NCBI RefSeq assembly: GCF_000215995.1
Contig: NC_015680.1
Location: forward strand, 558,001-622,000
Reading direction: 5' to 3'
Length of the DNA: 64,000 bases
DNA from: Pyrococcus yayanosii CH1
GTDB lineage: Archaea > Methanobacteriota_B > Thermococci > Thermococcales > Thermococcaceae
Shown here: positions 18,458 through 27,534 of the stretch, piece after piece
Layout: each line of letters starts with the position of its first letter
Position numbering within the stretch: the stretch's first letter is position 1
The notes under the pieces: model-generated
Seen by the model: the letters and a program-made list of their open reading frames with translations, nothing else
Database searches by the model: none
Told to the model about the DNA's origin: nothing
Translations under genes and position numbers: made by a program

Positions 18458-19185
18458 TCAATCACCTCCTTCAGGGCCTGAAAGACCTCCAACACGGCTC
18501 TCCTTCCAAGCTGTGATTTCTTCACCCTGTCGGAGATCTCGGCCATGTCAAAGGCCCTAACCGTGAACACCTCCCCAATCGCCTCGATGAGCTCAAGGAG
18601 CTCCTCGAGGCAGAGTTCCCCGTGCTGGAACCTTGCTATCCTATATTCAGGTCTCAGGACGTCAAGATCCACCGTTAAATATATGGCAGGACCAAGGTAT
18701 CGTCTGGCGTCCTCGACCACACCCAAAACACCGTGGCTCCTCAAGTTCACATAAGTCCTCCATCCCCTTCCCGTTTTCCTGCTCCTTGGGATGGCTGGAT
18801 AAATCCTCACCCTCCTCGTCCAGAGCCGAGATTTTTCGGTAGCCGGAATCATGAGGACGGGTCCTATGACGGCGGCCCTCTCAACGACTCTCTCCTCCAG
18901 GGCATAGGCAAGCCATGAACCGTGGTCAAGGTAGTCATGCATAAGATCCGTGTGAGCATCCACACTTATTATCCTCCCCGGCTTCACCCTTTTGAGAATC
19001 CCGTAGGTGGCCAGGTGCTCTCCTACGATGTAGCACTTATCTTCGGGGATTCCGGGAAGCCCTTGGAGGGTGAGAGCCTCCACCAGCCGGAAATCGTCGA
19101 CAAGACCCTCCCTCACCAGGAGCCTCCCGACGTACTTCACACCCTCCCTGTTGGGCGCCTCCCCAAGGGCTATGAGCGTGACCAT
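18454..19185 (-). CDS. Arginase/agmatinase-family (ureohydrolase) protein
   Basis: A 243-residue ureohydrolase-fold protein, shorter than standard agmatinases (about 300). The binuclear manganese ligands are present: GEH near residue 57, DAHTD near 75 and TVDLDVL near 173. It is therefore probably an active metal hydrolase, but the guanidino substrate cannot be read from the sequence. It lies between the tRNA-modification gene taw2 and the UPF0148 gene, with overlap to the latter. Confidence 0.8.
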   Translation of the reverse strand: MVTLIALGEAPNREGVKYVGRLLVREGLVDDFRLVEALTLQGLPGIPEDKCYIVGEHLATYGILKRVKPGRIISVDAHTDLMHDYLDHGSWLAYALEERVVERAAVIGPVLMIPATEKSRLWTRRVRIYPAIPRSRKTGRGWRTYVNLRSHGVLGVVEDARRYLGPAIYLTVDLDVLRPEYRIARFQHGELCLEELLELIEAIGEVFTVRAFDMAEISDRVKKSQLGRRAVLEVFQALKEVIE

Positions 19186-19200
19186 AGGATTTACCCCTTT

Positions 19201-20037
19201 TCAACTCTTGTAAACCTTCACATCAACAACAACGTGCCAAACGCCGGGGGCGTAGCGCTTTATGACAAGTTCATTGAGCTTCTCGACCTCGTACCCGAGC
19301 TCTCCGGCGACCTTCCGGAACGTTCGGAACGGCTCCTCCGGCATGAGCCTCTCGGGAACCGTGTTGTGATAGTGGATTATCGCCTCATCCTTCGCTATGC
19401 TTAGGGCTTTGGGAATAAACTCATGCGTCCTAACGACGTATCCCATCAGAACCCTGTCGGCGATATTCTCGGCTGGAAAGTTGCGGTTGTCCATGTTGTA
19501 TGGCGTGACGAGGTCTTGAACGCCATTCAGCCAGATATTTTCCACTAAAAAGCGAAAGGTGTAGGGATCCTTCTCTATAACTATTACCCTCGCCCGCTTA
19601 TGAACAGCCATGGGGAGGCTCAAGTGGCCTATGCCCGCGAACATATCAACGACCAGCTCCCCTGGTTTTGCCACTTCGGCCATCCTCACCCTCTCCTTGA
19701 CGTTGGCTGGGGAGAACATTATCCTCGCGACATCCAGCTTGTACTTCACGCCGTTCTCAATGTGAACCGTGATCGTGTCATTTCCATATAGAAGCTCGAA
19801 GTCCGGCTTCCTGGTCTCCCCCCTTATGTGACCCTTCCTGAGAACCGTCTTGACACCCAGAACCTGAGCATAAACTTCCGCTATCCGGCGCTTGTAGGGT
19901 TCGAGCTCGGGCCTCAGGGGGAGAAGAAGAACATCCCCTATCCTGACCCAGTGCTTAGGCAGCTTCTCAAGGAGCTCGGGTGGAAGCTCTCTAGATAGTA
20001 TCTCCCTAATTCTTGGCTTAATAACCTGCGTTCTCAT
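19201..20037 (-). CDS. taw2: tRNA wybutosine-derivative aminocarboxypropyltransferase Taw2
   Basis: Transfers the aminocarboxypropyl group of SAM to the tricyclic base at position 37 of tRNA-Phe in archaeal wyosine synthesis. It is 278 residues, the same length as the Pyrococcus horikoshii enzyme. The SAM-binding loop is [14 protein letters not shown] near residue 133, with ENIWLNGV later. [10 protein letters not shown] near residue 206 is the Taw2-type version of the motif, separating it from Trm5 methyltransferases. Its 5' end overlaps the upstream NTPase gene by 20 bases. Confidence 0.85.
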   Translation of the reverse strand: MRTQVIKPRIREILSRELPPELLEKLPKHWVRIGDVLLLPLRPELEPYKRRIAEVYAQVLGVKTVLRKGHIRGETRKPDFELLYGNDTITVHIENGVKYKLDVARIMFSPANVKERVRMAEVAKPGELVVDMFAGIGHLSLPMAVHKRARVIVIEKDPYTFRFLVENIWLNGVQDLVTPYNMDNRNFPAENIADRVLMGYVVRTHEFIPKALSIAKDEAIIHYHNTVPERLMPEEPFRTFRKVAGELGYEVEKLNELVIKRYAPGVWHVVVDVKVYKS

Positions 20038-20548
20038 TCCCCAGCACCCTCAGTAGTGCCGAAAGAACCTCCATGAAGACTGAGTTCCTGTTCTCGGGCG
20101 TCAGCCAGTAGTACTCGCCGAGCACCCTGTACCTATCCACGTACCTCCTGTGGACGGTTGCGAGTAGGGGCTTCTCTGCCTTTAGAGCCTCCCCAAGAAC
20201 CCTCACGAACTCGTTGCTCTTGAACTCCATTGCCCCGATTTCATCAATTATCACTACGTCAGCGCTTTCAATAGCCCTCCTTATGGCCGGAACGCCGACC
20301 CTCTCAAGGCCCTCAACGTCAACAACGTACTTCCCGACCCGGGGGTATCCCTGACCGACGTAGGCAAGCCTTCCGACTTCACCCGTATCAAGGGCCACCA
20401 CCCGGAAACCAACCCGTCTCCCACCACTCCTCACTTCCTCAGTTATCATCCCACCGACGGAGTATCCCTTCTCCCTCAAAGCCTCCGCTATCCTCTTCGC
20501 GAGGGTTGTCTTGCCGACACCTGGCATCCCCGAGACGAAGAACCTCAT
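20018..20548 (-). CDS. Nucleoside-triphosphatase, THEP1 family
   Basis: A 176-residue P-loop NTPase. Walker A is GMPGVGKTT at residues 7-15. [12 protein letters not shown] near residue 97 is the Walker B segment with the family's DEIG. Members hydrolyse several NTPs in vitro; the biological role is unclear. It heads the run leading into taw2, with 20 bases of overlap. Confidence 0.88.
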   Translation of the reverse strand: MRFFVSGMPGVGKTTLAKRIAEALREKGYSVGGMITEEVRSGGRRVGFRVVALDTGEVGRLAYVGQGYPRVGKYVVDVEGLERVGVPAIRRAIESADVVIIDEIGAMEFKSNEFVRVLGEALKAEKPLLATVHRRYVDRYRVLGEYYWLTPENRNSVFMEVLSALLRVLGNENAGY

Positions 20549-20579
20549 GGGAGAAAGCTCAGCACACGGCTTATTAAAA

Positions 20580-21296
20580 TTACGGGACGACTACTAGCCT
20601 ACCTTCGACCTCCCTTATCCGCAGAGGTATTCCGTAAACGGCCCCCAGAACATTCTCCTCAAGCTCTTCCCTCCTCCCCTCCCAGAAGACGCGGCCCTCT
20701 CGAAGGATTACGATTCTGTCCGAGTACTGCAGGGCGAGGTTGAGGTCATGGAGAACTGTCACCACGACTTTCTCCTCCTTGAGTTCCTCGAGGAGCTCCA
20801 TAATACTCACGGCATGATTCACGTCGAGGTGTGAGGTGGGCTCATCCAAGAGCAGGACGTCGCTCCCTTGGGCGAGCGCCCTCGCTATTAGGGCGAGCTG
20901 ATATTCACCGCCGCTGAGCCTCGTTATGAGCTCACCCCTCCTTTCCCAGAGCCCTACCCTCTCCAGGGCATCCCTCACGTCTCCGCCCGTTGCATATGTA
21001 CCCATCTCAACGAATTCCTCCACGGTGAAGGCGAACTCGGGGAAGGAGCTTTGAGGGACATAAGCGACGTAGCAGGCCCGCTCCCTAGGCTTAAGGGCCA
21101 ACAAATCAACACCATCGTAGCTCACCCGGCCAGTTGGCCTCAGTATCCCAACGATGCACTTGAGGAGCGTGGACTTACCGGCCCCGTTTGGCCCAATTAT
21201 GGATAGAAGCTCTCCCTTTCTCGCCGAGAACGAGGCGCCCTCAAGTATCCTTTTCCTGCCGTAGGAAAAGGAGACCTCGACACTCAGCTCAGGCAT
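20580..21296 (-). CDS. ABC transporter ATP-binding protein, FecE/BtuD type
   Basis: The ATPase of an importer for iron-siderophore, haem or cobalamin-type substrates, 238 residues. Walker [10 protein letters not shown] is near residue 33, the signature LSGGEYQLA near 130 and Walker [13 protein letters not shown] near 150. The start at 21296 ([10 protein letters not shown]) is inside the 3' end of the permease gene; the extension to 21350 overlaps more deeply and lacks similarity. No substrate-binding protein gene is adjacent. Confidence 0.9.
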   Translation of the reverse strand: MPELSVEVSFSYGRKRILEGASFSARKGELLSIIGPNGAGKSTLLKCIVGILRPTGRVSYDGVDLLALKPRERACYVAYVPQSSFPEFAFTVEEFVEMGTYATGGDVRDALERVGLWERRGELITRLSGGEYQLALIARALAQGSDVLLLDEPTSHLDVNHAVSIMELLEELKEEKVVVTVLHDLNLALQYSDRIVILREGRVFWEGRREELEENVLGAVYGIPLRIREVEGRLVVVP

Positions 21297-22290
21297 AGAG
21301 CTCCCCCCTCTTCCTCCTGACGAGGAGGTAAGTGAAGAAGGGTGCCCCAAAGAGTGCCGTAATTATCCCTACGGGGACTTCTGCCGGGGCTATCACCACC
21401 CTCGATATCAGGTCAGAGAGAACCATGAGAACACCACCAAAGAGGGCGGCCGCCGGAAGGAGCCGCCTATGATTGGGCCCCACGATGAGCCTCATAACGT
21501 GAGGACTCACGAGGCCCACGAACCCTATTATCCCGCTGTTTGCGACGGCCACCCCCGTGAGGAGGGATATCGCCGCTATCACCAGCTTCCTGTATAGGTT
21601 AACATCGAGGCCGAGGGCCACGCTCTCCTCTCCCAGGAGAAGGAGGTTGAGCTCCCTCCAGCTAAACATGAGAAGGGAGAAGCCCACTAGAACGGCACCA
21701 ATCATGACGGCGAGCTTCCCCCAGTCGGCCAGGCTGAAGGTCCCCATGAGCCAGAGTATCCCAGCGTGAATCTCTTCCCTGTTCACGTAGAGGATGTAGG
21801 AGGTTAAGGCGTGAGAGAAGAATCCAAGAGCTATTCCTGCTAGGAGTAAGACGTCCACGGGAACGTGCCCATCCACCTTTGCCAGACCATAGACGATGTA
21901 AACAGCCAAGAGGGCACCTACCAGAGCAGCTAAGCCCACGTACTTCGGGGCGTAAACCATGGCAAGGGCCGCCCCAACCGAGGCCCCGCCGCTTATGCCG
22001 AGGATATATGGGTCGGCGAGCGGATTCTTAAAGAGAGCCTGCGAGGCCGTGCCGGCCGATGCCAAGGAGAAGCCCACGATATAGGCAAGTAGAACCCTCG
22101 GCAACCGTATCTTGAGGATTATGTAGGCGTTTGAGCCCACGTTCCCTCCCCGAAGGCACTCGGAGACCATGGAGGGGCTCAGAGATGAGAAAACCTCGGA
22201 AAGGGGTATCCTGACTGAGCCAAGTGAGAGGGCAATAATGAGAGAGGCTATGGATAGCAGGATGAGCGTCGTTGTGACCCTGACCTTCAT
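21289..22290 (-). CDS. FecCD-family ABC transporter permease
   Basis: A polytopic permease of about 333 residues with roughly nine or ten helices. GGASVGAALA and the EESVALGLDVN loop that contacts the ATPase are typical of FecCD/BtuC. The start is uncertain: ATG 22290 (MKVRVTTTLILL) puts the first helix at the N-terminus, and ATG 22308 would add six residues; the frame to 22428 overlaps the divergent gene. It is coupled to the ATPase gene by an eight-base overlap. Substrate could be cobalamin (an adenosyltransferase is nearby) or an iron complex; undetermined. Confidence 0.9.
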   Translation of the reverse strand: MKVRVTTTLILLSIASLIIALSLGSVRIPLSEVFSSLSPSMVSECLRGGNVGSNAYIILKIRLPRVLLAYIVGFSLASAGTASQALFKNPLADPYILGISGGASVGAALAMVYAPKYVGLAALVGALLAVYIVYGLAKVDGHVPVDVLLLAGIALGFFSHALTSYILYVNREEIHAGILWLMGTFSLADWGKLAVMIGAVLVGFSLLMFSWRELNLLLLGEESVALGLDVNLYRKLVIAAISLLTGVAVANSGIIGFVGLVSPHVMRLIVGPNHRRLLPAAALFGGVLMVLSDLISRVVIAPAEVPVGIITALFGAPFFTYLLVRRKRGELYA

Positions 22291-22369
22291 GCTGGACAAA
22301 TCATCCATGAGCTTAAAAGGGTTTTCCACGACTAGGGAACAGTTATTAAATGACCCCGCCCCAATCTTT

Positions 22370-24295
22370 ATGGTGGTTCTGGTGATACTGAGGGGCAAGA
22401 TCGTGGCGGGCAAGGTGCCCCGCTTCAAGCACCGGTGGTTTGGAATCCTTGATGTAGACGTTGGCGGCGAGATATACAGGCTCTACATGAGCGGGATTGC
22501 CCAGTGGCTTGTGGAAGGGGACGAAGTCGAGATACACATTAAGAACCCGCCTAGGACCGTTGACGGAGTTAGGCTCCTCGACTTCGATGATTATGAGCTT
22601 TACAAGTTCTACAAGGGAGAGAAGGTCAAGGTCTGGCCCCTCTGGGTCAAAACGTATAAGGCCAAACGCTTCTCCCCATTGACGGGCGAACTCCTCTACA
22701 CCTACGAGATAAGGGCAAGGGAGGCGACGTACGAGAGTGACTTTGAGGCGATAGCGGAGCTGGAACAGTATCACTACGCCAGCCAGAAGGAGAAGGTCGC
22801 CCTCTGGCGGTGTGAGAAGTGTGGGATGATAATCGAGGCCAACACAAGGCCCCCTTGTCCTAAATGTGGGAGCGAAAAAGTCCACATCCTCGAGATAAAG
22901 GGCTCGACGCCCGCCTCACGCTTCCTGCTCCTGGAGCTCGTCAAGAGGGAGGAGTACGAGCCGAGGGTCCTCGCCTACGTCCGCATCGACCCGCCCATTC
23001 CCCTAATGCACCGACGCCTTCCCGATGGTAGCGTGGACAAAAACATTAGAGAGAAAGTCTTTCCTGAGGACTGGCTCAAACCAAGCTTCTGGCCCGAAAA
23101 AATAATGAAGGAGCTCTACGAGGAGCTCAAGAAAAAGTACCCCAGGAAGATAGCTCGCTCGCTCCTTTGGGAGAAGGCGAAAGAGAGGGCCCTCAGGGAG
23201 AGCGATACCGCAGGGGCTAGAATAGCAAGGGTCGTTGTCCATCCGGACTATCGCTCCGACGGATTAGGCCAATTAAGCGTTAGAGCGGCGCTCGAGTGGA
23301 TTGCCGAGAGAAGAATTCCGGAAATGAGGAAGAAGAAGCACTTCGTCGAGACGATAGCCCAGATGGCCCGCTACAACCCCTTCTTCGAGAAGGTCGGCTT
23401 CAGGTTCGTTTGGGAGACCGCCAGCGGAAGGCCAGTCCTCATATACCCACTCACAGACGAGGCAGCAAAGTATCTAGACCGCTACTTCAGGGAAGACCCC
23501 CACGCCCCCAAGGGGCCCCTCTGGAGGCCAAGCTACGGGAAGGTGGAGCCTCTAAGTGGGCCCATAGTCTTCAGGAACGTCTCAAAGGTCTTCGAGAGCG
23601 AGCTGGACATCAAAGGATTGCCGGATGACATTCAGGAGCTCCTGAAGGCCTTTGGCGTAAGGCACCGTGTAATCCAGAGGCCTGTCTTGAGAAACCTCAA
23701 CTTTGAGATAAGGCCGGGAGAGCTCATAGCCGTCGTTGGGGCGAGCGGGGCCGGTAAGACTACCCTCCTCCGCCTAATACTAGGTGCGGCGAAGGGCTAT
23801 TGGGAAGAGAAGTACAGGCCCACGAGCGGTGAAGTTAAGGTCCCTAGGAACGTGAGGGTGTCAGTCCTAATTCCCGGTGAATTCGAGCCGTCCTTCGGTT
23901 CAGAGAGCATACTGGAGCACGTTTACAGGAAGATTAAGGACCTGAACGCGGCCGTGGAGGTTCTCAACAGGGCCGGACTCAGCGACGCCGTACTCTACAG
24001 GGCCCGTTTCAGTGAGCTCTCGACGGGCCAGAAAGAGAGGGCCAAGATTGCATCCCTGCTTGCCGAGAGGCCAAATCTCCTCCTGATAGACGAGTTTGCG
24101 GCCCACCTCGACACTCTGACGGCAATGAGGGTGGCAAGGAAAGTTGCCGAGATAATCCGTGAGGCTGGCATAACCGCGGTGATAATCACCCACAGACCCG
24201 AGGTCGTGAAGGCCCTTGACCCCGACAGGGTGCTCTTTGTCGGCTATGGCACGGCGGTCATGAAGAAGAGCGAGGAGGTTGTGGACAAACGCTAG
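22370..24295 (+). CDS. Zinc-ribbon / acetyltransferase-like / ABC ATPase fusion (COG2401 type)
   Basis: A 641-residue soluble fusion. An N-terminal beta domain (residues 1-90) is followed by a zinc ribbon WRCEKC...CPKC near 146-170. A GNAT-like domain around 280-345 (VVHPDYRSDGLG is the acyl-CoA loop) comes next. The C-terminal ABC ATPase has Walker A VGASGAGKTT near 458, signature LSTGQKER near 547 and Walker B LLLIDEFAAHLD. It lacks membrane segments. The start may instead be GTG 22382, which has GGTGG upstream; a TATA-like TTATTAAAT at 22343 suits either a leaderless ATG or a short leader. Known as a conserved archaeal fusion; role not established. Confidence 0.85.
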   Translation: MVVLVILRGKIVAGKVPRFKHRWFGILDVDVGGEIYRLYMSGIAQWLVEGDEVEIHIKNPPRTVDGVRLLDFDDYELYKFYKGEKVKVWPLWVKTYKAKRFSPLTGELLYTYEIRAREATYESDFEAIAELEQYHYASQKEKVALWRCEKCGMIIEANTRPPCPKCGSEKVHILEIKGSTPASRFLLLELVKREEYEPRVLAYVRIDPPIPLMHRRLPDGSVDKNIREKVFPEDWLKPSFWPEKIMKELYEELKKKYPRKIARSLLWEKAKERALRESDTAGARIARVVVHPDYRSDGLGQLSVRAALEWIAERRIPEMRKKKHFVETIAQMARYNPFFEKVGFRFVWETASGRPVLIYPLTDEAAKYLDRYFREDPHAPKGPLWRPSYGKVEPLSGPIVFRNVSKVFESELDIKGLPDDIQELLKAFGVRHRVIQRPVLRNLNFEIRPGELIAVVGASGAGKTTLLRLILGAAKGYWEEKYRPTSGEVKVPRNVRVSVLIPGEFEPSFGSESILEHVYRKIKDLNAAVEVLNRAGLSDAVLYRARFSELSTGQKERAKIASLLAERPNLLLIDEFAAHLDTLTAMRVARKVAEIIREAGITAVIITHRPEVVKALDPDRVLFVGYGTAVMKKSEEVVDKR

Positions 24296-24368
24296 TTCCC
24301 CCATCCTCGAGCCTCCTCTTGAAGCGCTCCCACACGAAGTCATAGATCCTCCTCAAAACGTCTGACAT
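24258..24368 (-). CDS. Possible 36-residue small protein
   Basis: A short frame starting MSDVLRRIYDFVWERF with codon choice like neighbouring genes for its first 24 codons. It lies between the COG2401-type gene and the CoA-binding protein gene, downstream of the latter on the same strand. It lacks a well-spaced binding site and its 3' part overlaps the opposite gene. It may be a remnant. Weakly supported. Confidence 0.25.
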   Translation of the reverse strand: MSDVLRRIYDFVWERFKRRLEDGGTSVCPQPPRSSS

Positions 24369-24384
24369 AGTAGAATTTCATCAC

Positions 24385-24777
24385 TCACACCTCCAAGAAC
24401 ATTTTTCTGTCGCTTGTCTCCACCATTATGCACTTCCCGAAGCTGTATTCGACGCCGTGGCTCTCTAAGAGCTCTCTAATCTCCTCGCTCTCGGCGCCGG
24501 GCTGGAACCAAAGCCTCTTAAAGCCCGCCTCGATGGCTTCCTTCGCCACTTGAATGCCGACTTCCGGAGGAACTACGAATACTATTACGTCCACGTCCTT
24601 TGGAAGCTCCTTCACGCTCTTGTAGCACTTCAGCCCCTCGATATCCTCGTGGTTGGGATTAACTGGAAGAACCTCAAACCCTTTGCCAAGCAGATCATGG
24701 AGGATAATGTTCCCATACTTGGCTGGGTTCTTAGATGCTCCGACGAGGGCTATCTTTTTGAACTCCTTCGGGTTCAT
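24385..24777 (-). CDS. CoA-binding domain protein
   Basis: A 130-residue single-domain Rossmann protein of the CoA-binding (YccU-like) family. IALVGASKNPAKYG near residue 8 is the nucleotide loop; VFVVPPEVG and QPGAESEE are also typical. The start at 24777 follows GGTGAAAGAA and gives MNPKEFKK; the longer frame to 24852 has no family match. It resembles the first domain of the ADP-forming acyl-CoA synthetase at 39.6 kb but lacks the rest. Function unknown. Confidence 0.85.
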   Translation of the reverse strand: MNPKEFKKIALVGASKNPAKYGNIILHDLLGKGFEVLPVNPNHEDIEGLKCYKSVKELPKDVDVIVFVVPPEVGIQVAKEAIEAGFKRLWFQPGAESEEIRELLESHGVEYSFGKCIMVETSDRKMFLEV

Positions 24778-24883
24778 TTCTTTCACCAAGTTTGAATAAG
24801 GATTGCCCTTTTTATACGTTGCTGGGCAAAAATGAGTAGGCAAACCGGCCAAATCTTCCTATTTCTGTCGCGATTAAATTCCA

Positions 24884-25105
24884 TCAACCCCCAAAAACTA
24901 CGGGCAGGAGCTTCACGATATCGCCTTCTTTCAGAACGTGGTCCTCACTTACCTTTTTCTCGTTTACTAGTATATGATGCTCCTCCGCACTTATCCCAAG
25001 CTTTCTGAGAAGCTCTCCAATCGTGGTTCCCTCCTCAACCTCCACCTCGCTCCTGGGTGAAAACTTAAGAGCCAGCTCCCCGTAGAGGATAAGCACGACT
25101 TTCAT
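24884..25105 (-). CDS. MoaD/ThiS-like ubiquitin-fold sulfur carrier
   Basis: A 73-residue beta-grasp protein ending in VVFGG, the Gly-Gly tail needed for adenylation and thiocarboxylation. ILVNEKKV and EGDIVKLLP are family features. It lies 25 bases downstream of a tungsten oxidoreductase gene on the same strand, so a role in making the pterin cofactor for that enzyme is a reasonable inference. It could also act as a small archaeal modifier. Confidence 0.85.
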   Translation of the reverse strand: MKVVLILYGELALKFSPRSEVEVEEGTTIGELLRKLGISAEEHHILVNEKKVSEDHVLKEGDIVKLLPVVFGG

Positions 25106-25130
25106 AGGCCCACCTCAAAAAAAAGTAATG

Positions 25131-27002
25131 TCAGAGACCGAGGCGCTTCCTTATCCTCCTGACTTCACGCTTCGCCTCACCGAGGCCTAGCTCCTCAAGA
25201 ACGTCCTCCCTTGGTATGCCGTTCTCGTCGTAGCCGATTTCCGCATAGTACTGCTTGCGCTTTTCCATGATATCCTCCATTGTGGGAGCCTTCCCTTTCA
25301 TGGGGCCGCTCGGCAGAGGTTCGTAGAACCTCTGCGGATTATCGTCATCCTTCCTTGGATCCCAATAAACATCAGGGCCGCCGAGAAGGAGAAGGATTCT
25401 CTGGAGGTGGATTATTCTAAGGCCGACCTCGTTAAACCACTTCTCAGGGGTTAAGTCGAAGCCCGTAACCGCGTTTCCGAACTCGATGATTTTTTCAAAG
25501 CCGGGTTTAGTTGTGAACATGCATATCACCGCAGAGTCATAGAATGCATTCACCAGCTCGCCCTCGTAGCTTTTCGCCGGCAAACCGGCAGTTGCTGTGT
25601 GGTCGCCTCCCTGAACGGAGACGGCGTAGCTTATCTCTTTCGTGTAGTCGAGGCCGCTCCTAACTCCGTGGGCACCAACGCCAATGCCCTTGACGTGGAC
25701 GGCATACTTGAGGACATCAACGCCCTTCATCTCGGAGATTCTAAGCGCGGCCCGGTAGGTGCCTTCGGCCAGTATCTCCCCGATGCCCTTCCTTTCAACT
25801 ATCAGCTCAAGTAGCTTTGCGAAGGCCTTCTCATCTCCCCACTCAAGCTTGAATCCGATGTCCTCCTCCGTGAGGATTCCGCGCTGGTAAAGCTCTGCCG
25901 CAAAGCCGAGGACGTTGCCGGCGTTTATGCCATCCAAGCCGAGTTCGTCAACCAAGTAAGAGAGGTAGATTATCTTCTCGGGCTCGAAGATGCCGAGGTT
26001 TGTTCCCATGTATGCCATCAGCTCGTAGTCGGGCGCGTCCGTTATGGCTCCTTTGTACTCTCCGTAGCGGAGGTAGGATATCTTCATGCAGTTGACCGGA
26101 CAGCCGTAATCGGCCCAGTACTTCTTCACCCAGGCCTTCAGCTCGAAGTTCACCACACTTATCCTCTCGTCGTCGTGGTACTCCTCCTGCCAGTTTTTAA
26201 TCGGTTCGCTTGAGCGGTCCTTTCCAACGCTGTAGCCTCCCGCTCCCGTTCCCCACTGTCTAAAAGTTGTCATTTGGAACAGCTCCCTCCAGAATTCCCT
26301 CAGCATGGCCTTGACTTTATCCCTGTCATGAACAGCTGGGAGAGGTCCGCTTCCCTTAACCAGAATCGCCTTCAGATTCTTACTCCCCATCACGGCACCG
26401 TAACCGCCGTAGCCAGCAGCGTGCATAAGCTTGCTCATTATCGCAGAAAAGCGCACCTTCTTCTCTCCACCCCTTCCGATGTACATCATGGCGGGCTCCT
26501 TGGGAACGCCCCTCAGCCTAGCCTTTTTCCTAAGCTCATCGTGGACTTCCCTGAGGAGGGTCTTGTGGAGCTCTATTCCACCCATTCCCCAGTACTTGGA
26601 CGCGTCGCGGATCTCAACCTCGTCGTCGTTTATGAAAAGATAGACGGGCTCCTTAGCCTTGCCGCGAATTATTATCCCGTCGTAGCCGCTCGCTTTGAGC
26701 TCAAGACCTACCTCACTGCTAAGGACACTGCCAACGACACCGTTGCTCTCGGGCGATTTGGCTACCACAGAAGTCTTTATCCCTGGGTAGTAGCCCGTCA
26801 GCGGCCCGGTGAGGATCAGCAGAAGGTTCTCTTCACCGAGCGGATCAACTTTTTCCCACCTTTCCCCAAGCTCCTTCCACAGGATGTAAGTTCCAAGCCC
26901 CCTGCCGCCGTAGAAGCGGAGCATTTCTTCATCTATTTCAACGGTTTTAACTTTTCCAGTGCCCAAATCAACGTCTATGAGTTTTCCGGTGTAGCCGTGC
27001 AC
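25131..27002 (-). CDS. Tungsten-containing aldehyde ferredoxin oxidoreductase family, WOR5-like
   Basis: A cytoplasmic tungstopterin oxidoreductase of about 623 residues beginning MHGYTGKLIDVDLGTG. GRGLGTYIL and the DELGLDGIN and DSAVIC motifs correspond to pterin-binding DxxGL and DxxGLC motifs of the AOR family. The cluster motif reads DYGCPVNC, with Asp where the first of the usual CxxCxxxC cysteines is expected. GTG 27002 is the start because GGGGTGAT precedes it. The gene follows a four-cluster ferredoxin subunit gene directly, an arrangement like Pyrococcus furiosus WOR5. Aldehyde substrate unknown. Confidence 0.85.
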   Translation of the reverse strand: MHGYTGKLIDVDLGTGKVKTVEIDEEMLRFYGGRGLGTYILWKELGERWEKVDPLGEENLLLILTGPLTGYYPGIKTSVVAKSPESNGVVGSVLSSEVGLELKASGYDGIIIRGKAKEPVYLFINDDEVEIRDASKYWGMGGIELHKTLLREVHDELRKKARLRGVPKEPAMMYIGRGGEKKVRFSAIMSKLMHAAGYGGYGAVMGSKNLKAILVKGSGPLPAVHDRDKVKAMLREFWRELFQMTTFRQWGTGAGGYSVGKDRSSEPIKNWQEEYHDDERISVVNFELKAWVKKYWADYGCPVNCMKISYLRYGEYKGAITDAPDYELMAYMGTNLGIFEPEKIIYLSYLVDELGLDGINAGNVLGFAAELYQRGILTEEDIGFKLEWGDEKAFAKLLELIVERKGIGEILAEGTYRAALRISEMKGVDVLKYAVHVKGIGVGAHGVRSGLDYTKEISYAVSVQGGDHTATAGLPAKSYEGELVNAFYDSAVICMFTTKPGFEKIIEFGNAVTGFDLTPEKWFNEVGLRIIHLQRILLLLGGPDVYWDPRKDDDNPQRFYEPLPSGPMKGKAPTMEDIMEKRKQYYAEIGYDENGIPREDVLEELGLGEAKREVRRIRKRLGL

Positions 27003-27006
27003 GGTA

Positions 27007-27528
27007 TCACCCCAGGAACTCCTCCCCATAGAGCTTCCTCGCAAGCTCGATGCTCTTCTCAACCGGATCCTTCGCGAAGGTTCTGTAGACGGAGCGGTAC
27101 TGGCCTTTTACTAGCGTTAGTGCATCGTGCCCTGCTTCATGACAAACCTCTACGCACTTTGGATTTCCCTCACAAAGGTCACAGATGACGACGCTTCCCT
27201 TGCCCACAGGAATCCTTGGGACGTTGCCTGGACATGCTAAGACGCAGGCTCCACACGTGGTACACTTCTCCTCGTCAACGAGAACTGCTCCCGTTTTCTC
27301 GTCCACGCTCAGAGCATCAAAGTTGCACGCTTTTACGCAGGGATAATCCTGACACTGGACGCATGTGTGGGGGACGTTGACCCCCGGGAGGAGCTCATAT
27401 ATCCTTATGCGCGATGCTTCCGGCCAGATTACCCCCTCGTGCTCCAAGGAACAGGCTACCTCGCACAGCCTGCAGCCACTGCACCTCTCTGGAGTTACCA
27501 GGATCCAAATCCTATCCTCCGTGGACAC
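27007..27528 (-). CDS. Four-cluster [4Fe-4S] electron-transfer subunit of the WOR5-like enzyme
   Basis: A 173-residue polyferredoxin with four cysteine motifs: CSGCRLCEVAC, CVQCQDYPCVKAC, CTTCGACVLACP and CDLCEGNPKCVEVC. It resembles the small subunits of oxidoreductases such as formate dehydrogenase and WOR5. The GTG start at 27528 is preceded by GGAGTGAT. Its stop codon lies within the ribosome binding site of the oxidoreductase gene, so the two are translated together and probably form a heterodimer. Confidence 0.9.
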   Translation of the reverse strand: MSTEDRIWILVTPERCSGCRLCEVACSLEHEGVIWPEASRIRIYELLPGVNVPHTCVQCQDYPCVKACNFDALSVDEKTGAVLVDEEKCTTCGACVLACPGNVPRIPVGKGSVVICDLCEGNPKCVEVCHEAGHDALTLVKGQYRSVYRTFAKDPVEKSIELARKLYGEEFLG

Positions 27529-27534
27529 TGAAAA

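Noticed and set aside
24258-24368. 36-residue frame as an established gene
   Set aside because: Kept only as a low-confidence feature: no proper binding site, and its last codons overlap the opposite COG2401-type gene.
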